From Polysphondylium violaceum (lineage: Eukaryota; Evosea; Eumycetozoa; Dictyosteliales; Dictyosteliaceae): a stretch of DNA of 20,985 nt. The stretch spans positions 1-20,985 of the forward strand of contig AJWJ01000425.1 in NCBI GenBank assembly GCA_000277445.1, written 5' to 3'. A program made the translations under genes and the position numbers. Under the pieces are notes generated by a model, which was not told the origin of the DNA, searched no databases, and saw nothing but the letters and a program-made list of their open reading frames with translations. This document shows positions 8,815 through 16,844 of the stretch, one piece after another. Numbering within the stretch: position 1 is the stretch's first letter; each line of letters begins with the position of its first letter.

Positions 8815-10420
8815 ATGATGAAGGCGTCATCCCTCTTCAACTTTAGAAACATCAGTAGGTGCAGATTGTTGTCTTTGTACAATAACAACTCACTTAAGTC
8901 ACACACTCCTCTTTCATTATTGAGTCAAAATAAATCATCATTACCGATAAATAATTTATCTAATTTCCAATACAGATACAGATACTTTAGTACCGCCACT
9001 AACGGTATAAATAATAGTAGCAATGATTACAATAGTTTAATTAAATCATCTAAAAGTCTGGCTGATAAAGAAGACTATCAACATTGTTTAAATACATTGG
9101 ATCAGGCAATTCAATTAAATAGTAGTGATCCAAAGGCGTATATCTTTAAAGGTGATTTATATTTACTATTACGAGATATTAATCAATCGGTACAATGCTA
9201 CTCAAAGGCATTGGAGTTATCACCATCATCACATGATTGCTTATTTAGTTTGGGTAAATGTTATTCTATACTACAACAATATGATAAAGCCATTGAATAT
9301 TTTCAACAAGCTTTATCTATCAATCAAAAAGTAAATATACTCATATATCTATTGTTTTATATTCGTATACTAATGATCATTTATCTAGGATATATCAACA
9401 TTACAATGGATAGGTGATTCTTATCTAGAGGATTATGTTTTATCATACACAAATTCAAATGACAATAACAGAGAAAAGGTTGATAAAGCACTGTTTTATT
9501 ATACCAAGGTCCTGGAATTGGACTCTACCAATACAAAAGCTTTATTGGGTGTAGCTAGTACCATGAGTGATCCCAATATGGCAATACCTATATTCCATCA
9601 AATTATAGAAATGAAAAACACAGTGTCGGCTAATAGTAACAGTAACAATAGTAATGAGAGAATAATTACAAAAGAACCTATTTACCAGAGCCCTGAGTAT
9701 TTAGCTACTCTTAATCTCGCAAGATATCATGAAAATAAGAATGAAAAGAAAAGTGCTTTGGACTATTATAAAAGAGCATTGGAGATTCATGCAAGTGGTG
9801 CAATATTGTCGTCAATATCCAGATTGCATACACCAGATAACCTAGAGGAGGCTCTTTCTTTTATAGATTCAGCTATTCAATTAGAGAATGATAATATTTA
9901 TTACCAATATCAAAAGGCAGACATTCTACGTCTACTCCATAGATACAGTGAGGCACAGCCATACTTTTACAACTTTCTTCAACAACTTTGGACTCAAAAA
10001 GATAATGGCGATCCCTATGAAGCAATGTTTAGAATTATAACATGCCATTATCTTTTAATTTGCAACTCTTTTATTTTAAATGAAGTCAATCAAAAACAAC
10101 AACAACAAAAGCAACATCTTTTAAATTTAAATCAAAAAGATAATATTAATATTGATTTGGTTAAAATGAAACCTCAAGATGTTCAACAACTATTGGATAA
10201 GTCTAGATTATTATTAGATTATTTTAAATCAATAGAAAATAATAATAATAATCAACAATTATTAGATATATTAATTAAAGGATTAAGTGTAATAGAAATA
10301 TCATGTCAGGATTCAATCATGATACATCAATATGGTCAAGAACAAAATCCAACATTTAAGCCTATCGATCAAAAATTCTATGATTTTGTAGAATCAATAT
10401 CAAAAAATTATTTTATTTAA
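8815..10420 (+). CDS. TPR gene D: mitochondria-targeted TPR protein (515 aa)
   Basis: Exons are 8815-9330 and 9389-10420, with a 58-nt phase-0 intron (GTAAAT...CTAG). The start is one of two adjacent ATGs. The N-terminus (MMKASSLFNFRNISRCRLLS) has no acidic residue for the first 60 positions and ends YRYRYFSTATN, a classic mitochondrial presequence pattern. Three clear TPRs occupy 73-104, 105-138 and 139-172 (DKEDYQHCLNTLDQAIQLN, YSKALELSPSS, YDKAIEYFQQALSIN); the intron falls right after the third. More repeats follow in exon 2 (KALFYYTKVLELDSTN, KKSALDYYKRALEIH, ALSFIDSAIQLEN), then the shared C-terminal region (LLDKSRLLLDYF, SCQDSIMIHQ). It is the most divergent complete member. Its stop (10418-10420) overlaps that of the convergent SNARE gene by four bases, leaving no private 3' spacer. 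Confidence 0.87.
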
Positions 10421-11159
10421 CCTTTAAATAAACTGGTTGAAAGATTGGATAGTTTTCTCATTACATTTTCAAGAGAATGATTTGTATTTGTAGCCCTATC
10501 ATTTAAATTATCCAATATTTCACCTTGTTTTTTAATTTCAGTATTCATTCTCCATCCATAGTCTCCCAAAATCTCCAATTCTTTTTTTAATTGATCAAGC
10601 CCCTCATCTTGTCTATTTATCAAATCTTTATAGATTTCTTCTTGTTGTTTTAAATATTGTTGATTTTCTTGTTGATGTAGAGTTTGTATATGATTTTTAT
10701 AATTGTTATTACCGTTATTATTATTTTCTCCTATTAAATTACTTTTACTTATTATTTTATCTTTTTCATATTTTAATTTAACCTTTTCACTATTGATTTC
10801 CAGTATATATTGTTTTACAGTTCTAGTGGTGGTTAATATAAATTGTTTTCTAGAATCTAATTCACATTTACTAATTTTGTAGAGTTGTGGATTCTTTTCA
10901 ATAATTGGAAAAGTAGGTTCTACATCTTGTATATATTCATTGATTTCACAAATCAATGTTTTAATTAGTTTTGTATCATTTTTAAATTCTGACTTGTAAA
11001 AGTATTTTCTTTAACCATTAAAACTTTCCAATTTTCAAATTTATTTGTTAATTGTTTTAACAACTTTTCTATTTCCCTAGATTTGATGGTTAGAGATAAA
11101 TTCGAAAAATCAATAAAATTAAATAAATACTCTTTAGCTAAAAAATAAGGATCTGACAT
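10417..11159 (-). CDS. Syntaxin-6-like Qc-SNARE without membrane anchor
   Basis: The reverse strand encodes MSDPYFLAKEYLFNF..., like the DPFFVVK start of syntaxin 6/10, SYP61 and Tlg1, and ends with a Qc-SNARE helix: RQDEGLDQLKKELEILGD through KKQGEILDNLNDRA to LENVMRKLSNLS, with the central glutamine in KKQGEIL. The middle (VEPTFPIIEKNPQLYKIS, ELDSRKQFILTTTRTVKQYI) matches the syntaxin-6 N-terminal helical bundle. Such proteins act in fusion at the trans-Golgi/endosome. Two oddities. First, the frame changes near 10993-11024: a 32-nt GT...AG segment would join exons 11159-11025 and 10992-10417 (236 aa), but that is shorter than other introns here; a single missing base would also restore the frame and keep spacing nearer to syntaxin 6. 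Second, the protein stops at STSLFKG, where the family has a transmembrane anchor. No anchor-coding exon is visible downstream, which is antisense to gene D. Confidence 0.75.
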
Positions 11160-11319
11160 TTTTAATTAATTATATATTTAAAATAGTTTTAAGATTTTTA
11201 TTTATACCCTGTTTTTTAATTTAATAAAGTTTGTGAATTTTTTAACAATTTTTAAAAAATCGACGTGGTTGTCATATTTTTTTTATTTTTTGCAAATCTT
11301 TGATTTTTATTCTCTGAAG
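11160..11319. promoter_or_regulatory. Divergent promoter region of SNARE gene and TPR gene E
   Basis: A 160-base AT-rich spacer separates two divergent start codons, so both promoters must lie here or inside the genes. It has T-rich tracts and TTTTTTGCAAATC (around 11289-11300), similar to the TGC(G/A)AAA elements upstream of other genes in the window. Confidence 0.4.
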
Positions 11320-12860
11320 ATGATCAGTCGACTAGTATTTCAAAGATCAGTATCTCTCTATGTAAACAAATTAAATTTTACATCGAGTTTGATAACTGGT
11401 AATCTAAAGACTACTACTACAGTGCCGTTAAACAATAGTAAACTAAATTTATTTAAATTTAATAATCAAAGATACTTTTGTAGTACAACAACAGCAACAA
11501 CAAACAGCAATAATTGGAATATTGAAAGTTTACTAAGTAAATTAGATTATAAATCATCAATTGAATCATTAAATGAAATCATTAAGGCCAATGAAAATGA
11601 TTCATTAGGATACAGAACAAGAGGTCATAGTTTTGCAAAGATGGGTGATCTCGATAAAGCAATCAATGACTATCAATCATGTTTAAAAATAACACCAAAT
11701 TCAGTACCCACTCTCCACTCTTTAGCATTTGTTTATATGGAAAAATTTCAATTTGATAAAGCCCAATCATTGTTAAAAGAAATTATTAAAATTGATCCAA
11801 ATGTAAATATGAATGATATCATTGTATGTGTTTATAAATTATATTAACATATATAAATGAATAGTATTACTCTGCCTATGCTTGGTTGGGTGAGATTGAG
11901 TTGTCAAATTTTAATGATCAAAAAGCAAAAGAATATTTCCAAGAAGCACTGGCAAAAGACGAAAACAATGAAGAGGCACTTGTAGGGCTAAGTTCAATTT
12001 ATTTGCAAAACAATGATTTGGAAGAGAGTATTAAATTACTTGAACGAGTTGTTGAGCGATACGATTTACAAAAGAATGTAAAACAAACAAAACCGGAATC
12101 CATGCAAGAAAAGATTGATAGAGCCCACGCACCCTATTCAAAGAGTATATATTATTTTGCCATGACCAATTTAGCCGGTGTCTATAGACTCAACCATCAA
12201 ATGAAGGAATCGATTGCCATGTTTGAAAAGTCATTAGAATTGGAGAATAGCACAGAGATTCTATTAACCATAGCCGAAATCAAGATTGAGGAAGGCGAGC
12301 CCACCCAAGCTATGGAGTACATTGACAAAGCCAAATCAATATCCCCCAATGATCCGGCCATAGTATTTATGCGTGCCAATACCTTATACTCTATTCAACG
12401 ATTAGAGGAAGCATTACAAGACTATGACCTATTCACAGACAAACTTGTCAGAGGCGATGATATCAAGAGTCTTATAAAAAGAATACAAATCTATTCCAAA
12501 AAAATAGACTGTCTCTTGTTTTTAATCCACGGAACCAAGGATATTGTCGTTGATGATGATGTCTTTAAACAGTTTGTCAGAGACAAGCCTTTTACCGACA
12601 TTGTAGAGTTTAGCAAAGTCGCTTACAACCTCTATGGAGAACTATTGCTTGCAGCCAAGAATCCACCACACCAACAAATTCCCTTTTTAAAACAATCGAT
12701 TCTCTTGGCCTTGAACTTAGTCAGTGTCGCTGAAGACTCTATTAAACTCCAAGAGAGTGTTGCAAGAGATGATCTCAAATACCAGTATTGCAACGATCAA
12801 TTATACTCTATCTATTATAATGCATATGACAAAATAATGAATAAAATTCATATCCAATAA
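11320..12860 (+). CDS. TPR gene E: mitochondria-targeted TPR protein (492 aa)
   Basis: Exons are 11320-11802 and 11865-12860, with a 62-nt phase-0 intron (GTAAAT...ATAG). The ATG at 11320 is the first in frame. The N-terminus (MISRLVFQRSVSLYVNK) is basic and hydroxyl-rich, ending NQRYFCSTT (49-57), a mitochondrial presequence pattern. TPRs run at about 94-127 (YRTRGHSFAKMGDLDKAIND), 128-161, then after the intron 162-195 (YYSAYAWLGEIELS), 196-230, ~255-290 (YRLNHQMKESIAMFEKSLEL) and ~291-345 (PTQAMEYIDKAKSISPND). The C-terminal region shares VAEDSIKLQE-type sequence with C and D. Exon 2 is richer in G and C than exon 1. The stop overlaps an AATAAA poly(A) signal. Closest relative is C, although D and the SNARE gene lie between them and orientation is opposite. 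Role beyond protein binding unknown. Confidence 0.88.
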
Positions 12861-12963
12861 ATAAAAGATCGCGATACAATAGATTATAGATTCTTGGTGT
12901 TTGGTTTATTTATAATATTATAAATAATTAACGATATTATCTGTCAACGACAAATAATTTTGA

Positions 12964-13207
12964 TTAATGTTTTGGTTGTTGTTGTTGTTCCTTTTGGGTA
13001 TCGTCATCGTCGATATCACCTTTTAGAATATCAAATTTCTTGTGGGGAACATCTTGGGTTTCATATTTTTCCTCTTCATGGGTCATTTCAGGGATACCAT
13101 AACCTTCTATCGATTATAAACAAAAGAGAAAATTAGTTTTATTTTAAAAATTTATAAATAGGAATACCAATAAAATAAATACCATTTGATTTTGTGTTTT
13201 TATCCAT
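12964..13207 (-). CDS. Small acidic hydrophilic protein of unknown function (55 aa)
   Basis: Exons are 13207-13183 and 13106-12964, with a 76-nt phase-1 intron (GTATTT...ATAG). The protein starts MDKNTKSNEGYGIPEMTHEE, continues with EEKYETQDVPHKKFDILKGD, then an acidic DIDDDD patch and a poly-Gln tail. It has no signal peptide or membrane segment and looks unstructured and cytosolic. I do not recognise a family, though the EGYGIPEMT and DVPHKKFDILKGD segments read like conserved motifs rather than random sequence. It ends 103 bases from the convergent TPR gene E. The intron is bounded by good signals and joins two coding-like pieces in phase, so the model is believable despite its size. Confidence 0.6.
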
Positions 13208-13558
13208 TTTGTAAACTAATTTGTGTTTATGTGTAGATATTTATATTTGTTTTGTTTGTCTATTTGTTTGTTTGTTTGTTTGTTTAATTATTTAAAGTAA
13301 AGAGGAGGGAGATATAAATAAAAAAAATATTTTAAAAAAAAAGGTAAATAAATCTTTAGAGTCTGCAAATGGAAATTTGCTTAAAAGGAAAAAAGTTGAT
13401 TTTGCCAAGATCGAAAAAACAAAAACAAAAGTGTTCATCCTATAAATAGTTATTAAATCATTATATTCCTATATGTACATTATTGCTTCTTTTGTAACAT
13501 TGTTTTTTAAAATTATATATAAAAGGTTTTTATTTTATCACACACTTATCTATTGTGT
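13208..13558. other. Intergenic region with TTTG microsatellite
   Basis: Upstream flank of the small acidic gene and 3' flank of the YOS1 gene. It holds a (TTTG)5 microsatellite (13263-13282), A/T homopolymers, and an inverted repeat GCAAAT-GGAA-ATTTGC (13365-13380) that overlaps a TCTGCAAA element. No gene seen. Confidence 0.5.
13263..13282 (+). repeat. (TTTG)5 microsatellite
   Basis: Five perfect TTTG units, preceded by further imperfect TTTG units. It lies upstream of the start of the small acidic gene and is probably neutral. Confidence 0.7.
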
Positions 13559-13962
13559 CTATCCAAATATCAATAAAAATACAATTGCTATACTATTTAT
13601 TAAAACCAATGGTACTATAAATAAAACAATGATATGAATAAATGATTAATAAAAACATATAATAAGAGTGCAAATGAAAACCTAATCCTTACATCTGAAA
13701 AAGAATCTTAAATTTTGTAATAAAGTTATACATTTAGCTTGAAAAGAATCATAATCTATATCTGGTCTCATGCCCCATCCAACTATAATAATTATGTGAG
13801 AAGATAAATGAATATCAAAGTGTTAGTGTGTGATTATGAATACATAATAAACATATTTGTTTTGAATGCCTATTCCATACTTTTAGCCAAAAATCTCTCA
13901 TTGAGAATTGCCATTGAATTGACAAATAATAAACAAACCTCTAAAAACAATATTAAAGACAT
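13559..13962 (-). CDS. yos1: YOS1/IER3IP1-like ER-Golgi transport protein (75 aa)
   Basis: Three exons: 13962-13881, 13782-13693 and 13614-13559, with introns of 98 nt (GTATGG...ATAG) and 78 nt (GTAAGG...ATAG). The spliced product begins MSLILFLEVCLLFVNSMAIL, then NERFLAKIGWG, and ends RLPLVLINSIAIVFLLIFG. This matches human IER3IP1 and yeast Yos1 along the whole length: N-terminal membrane segment, LxEERFLxxIGxG motif, short loop, and a C-terminal R(V/I)PLI..NS.AIV..LL.G membrane segment. The 75 residues fit the family size of about 80. Yos1 works with Yip1 and Yif1 in ER-to-Golgi COPII vesicle traffic. Codons are split at both introns, so no single reading frame shows the gene; a meaningless ORF lies on the opposite strand. 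The two-sided match and correct phases make the call strong. Confidence 0.92.
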
Positions 13963-14188
13963 CTTCTTCAATATATATATATATAACTATATGTACACAA
14001 ACAACAATGAGATAAAGATAAATATAAATATTTGAAAAAAAATTGAAAAATTCAAAAAAAAAATAAAAAAAAAAAGAAAAAGCCCACCTATCTTTTTTTA
14101 GTCGGGTGATGAGTCATTTCCAACAACAAATATATGAAAGCTCAAATGTATATATATGGATACATATAAATATAAATAAATAAATTTA

Positions 14189-16048
14189 TTATTTCGCTTG
14201 TAAATAAGCCAATTTTGAAGAAGTCATTTTAATGATCAAGTCGACTAAATTTGGTCTAAATGGTTTTGAAATAAAAGCATCGCCACCGGTCTCCTCGTGC
14301 TGTTGATTTGATTTGATGACCTGATCATTTCCACTGCAGATGATGATCGGGGTTCTCTGTCTGTTGTTTGATTTTTCAAATTGACGAATCATCTTTATGC
14401 TACTGAGACCATTGACAATGGGCATATAGATATCCATAATGACCAAGACAAAAAAGGGAGTCTCACAAAACATTTCAAAAGCAGTCTTGCCATTGGTCGC
14501 TATACGGACGTCGAAGTTCTTTCTCTCGAGCACATTCTTTACAATTGACGCTTGGAATTTCTCGTCCTCGCCCAAGAGGATCAGTGGTGTGTGTTGTTGT
14601 TTTTCAATGATTGATATTCTCAAACTAGACTTATTCAATGCCATTTGATTCTCGCTGTTGATGGTGGTGTTGTTATAAGAGTTGTAGAGTTCTTGAAGAT
14701 CAACTTTACTAGACTTATTGTCCATGAGCTTGTATCGACGACTATTGCTATTGCTACTGATATACAGCTCACTGTCTCTTTCACAAAGATAAGGATAAAG
14801 ACACAGACACGATTCTACATTGATAAAATTACTTTGTCTGAGATCTATTTTCTTGTATTTTGATAGCAACACCTTTTCATTTGATAGTCCTTTTAAAAAA
14901 CTTGGTGTCAATTGATTATATCGAATTGATAATGATGTTAGATTCTGTAATTTTAATAAATCATTTGTAAATTGTGGTTTTTGTTGTTGTTGATTATCTT
15001 GATCTTGAGTACTATTGTTTAAACTAATATTTCCAATTGAATCATCGTTTATAAAACAATAAGATATATCTAAAAGTTTAATTTTACTATTTACAAAAGA
15101 TTTAAATGAATCTTTATCAGATAATGATGTACAATGATTTAAATAAAGTTGTTGCAATGATTCTATTTTTGATATATATGATAGTGATTCTCTGGTTATT
15201 CCATGACAATGATTTAATTTTAAAACCAATAGTTGTTTACAATCTATTAAATAATTTAAATCTTTGGCTTCAATCTTTGTTTTTGACAATATAATTTGTT
15301 TTAATAGTTTTAATTTTCCAATATATCTATGTGTTGTTGTTGTTGTTGTATTAGTATCATTATCTTGTGTAAATAATCCTTTCCTCTTCTGCTTTTACAA
15401 AACATACTTTAAATTTTCACTATTAAATAAACTACAGCCCCTAAGATTTAAAATGTTTAATGAATTTAAAAGATTATTTAATAATACTTTAAAACATGAA
15501 CCATCCAAGTATGTACAATATGATAGGTTTAATTCATTTAAGTATTGAAATGGTTGAATTAAATTTATGAAAAATAAATCATCACCTATAGTTGTTGATG
15601 ATGTTGATGTTAAGCTATTACTATTATTACTATTATAACTATCATTATTAAGATTTGATATCTTTAAAACTAATAAACTATTTACAGATTTTCTATTATT
15701 AAAATTTAATGTAGAATAATCAATGTTATCCTCATTACTAAGATCTAGTGTTTGTATATTACAATCCAACAATATATACAAGAATACGTTATTAAATTTA
15801 CATTTCTCTATATTCTTATATATAGATAATAAATATTCTAATATATCATTTGATAGTAAATCTAATTGTAATGATTTTAATTTATCTTCTTCATTACTAC
15901 TTTTACTACTACTATCAATATGGAGTTGATTAAAATTTGATACTAATTCGTTATTATTATTATTATTGCTTCTGCTACTATTACTATTACAATGGGTTTT
16001 TAATATATTGATTATATAATTTACACAATAATCTTTTAAAGATAACAT
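14189..16048 (-). CDS. Leucine-rich-repeat protein with C-terminal response-regulator receiver domain (592 aa)
   Basis: Exons are 16048-15408 and 15326-14189, with an 81-nt phase-2 intron (GTATGT...ATAG) that holds a CAA-type repeat. The intron keeps frame, but retention would introduce a stop. Residues 1-60 are Asn/Ser-rich. Cysteine-containing leucine-rich repeats follow from about 110 to 350 (LNELNLSYCTYLDG, LNILNLRGCSLF, LLVLKLNHCHGIT, LQQLYLNHCTSLS). Residues 461-592 form a receiver domain: acidic pocket E467/D468 in LLGEDEK, phosphoacceptor Asp512 in VIMDIYMPIVNG, Ser545 in IIICSGN, and Lys568 in ISKPF. All catalytic positions are kept, so it should accept phosphate, in dictyostelids normally from hybrid histidine kinases through the HPt protein RdeA. 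No DNA-binding or enzymatic output domain is present, so the LRR part is the likely output or localisation module. Exon 2 ends close to AATAAA-like sequence. Confidence 0.88.
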
Positions 16049-16844
16049 AATTGATTTCTTTTTATAAAAAAGAGAATAAATATGTGTATGTTGTATATAC
16101 TATGTATCTGTTTATAATAATACTAATATCAATATGAGCTATAGAACATTTCAAGATATGGGGTTTTTTAATTTTTTGTTTTTTTAATTTTTTTATTTTA
16201 TTTTGTTGTGGTTTTTTGAGAAAAAGAAATCACAAAAAAGCATGCATGTTTGAACACCAATTCTTACAACGTTAATCTGCGAAATGAAAGAAAAAAAGGA
16301 GATTCAAATTACAAGCGTCTATCTATGTAATCACCCTCTATCATCAGTGTAATTTTTATGTGCCCCCCATTTTTTTTTAACTTTTTTTTTTTTTTTTCTT
16401 TTTTTCAGATATTTTTTTTCTAGAATGATTGTGTGTTGTATAGACCAGCCCCCATATTTTTTTAAAATTTTACATCATCATCAATCTCACACTCACAAAC
16501 CACCCCAACCCCAATCTTTAAAAAGTTTTCATTGAGGCCAAGGCCTTACATTGTATTAATAATTTTATAAATTTATATCATATAGATATATATTTAGATA
16601 TATATATATATTCATTCATAACATTCATATATTTGTAATATCATAATTTGTAAAATACTATTACTTTTCAACCGATAGATCAATGTTTTATCTTGGTTTA
16701 TAAAAAAGTTGTATATTAAAACATATAATCACCTATTCACAAACAATCATTAAATATCATAGATATCAATCAATCAATATTCATATATAAATCCTATATC
16801 AAGATATATTAGATATAGTAATCAAACAGTAATACAATTGCAAT
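16049..16844. promoter_or_regulatory. Divergent promoter region of LRR-receiver and PH-patatin genes
   Basis: This 796-base spacer between two divergent genes is the longest gene-free stretch besides the left edge. It has an ATCTGCGAAA element (16275-16284), six C (16363-16368) followed by T tracts up to 16 long (16382-16397), C-rich boxes near 16444-16512, and alternating AT repeats around 16576-16612. I see no coding sequence or RNA gene. Confidence 0.5.
16382..16397 (+). repeat. 16-nt poly-T tract
   Basis: Uninterrupted T run inside a longer T-rich block (about 16370-16420). Such tracts are common in dictyostelid promoters and exclude nucleosomes; length may be inaccurate. Confidence 0.6.

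Noticed and set aside
13808-14035. 75-codon forward ORF (MNIKVLVCDYEYI...)
   Set aside because: It overlaps exon 1 of the YOS1 gene on the reverse strand, which has a clear full-length family match; the forward ORF is its shadow plus AT-rich spacer.
15264-15548. 94-codon forward ORF across the LRR-receiver intron
   Set aside because: Antisense to the exon-intron junction of the LRR-receiver gene; composition is hydrophobic AT-rich noise.
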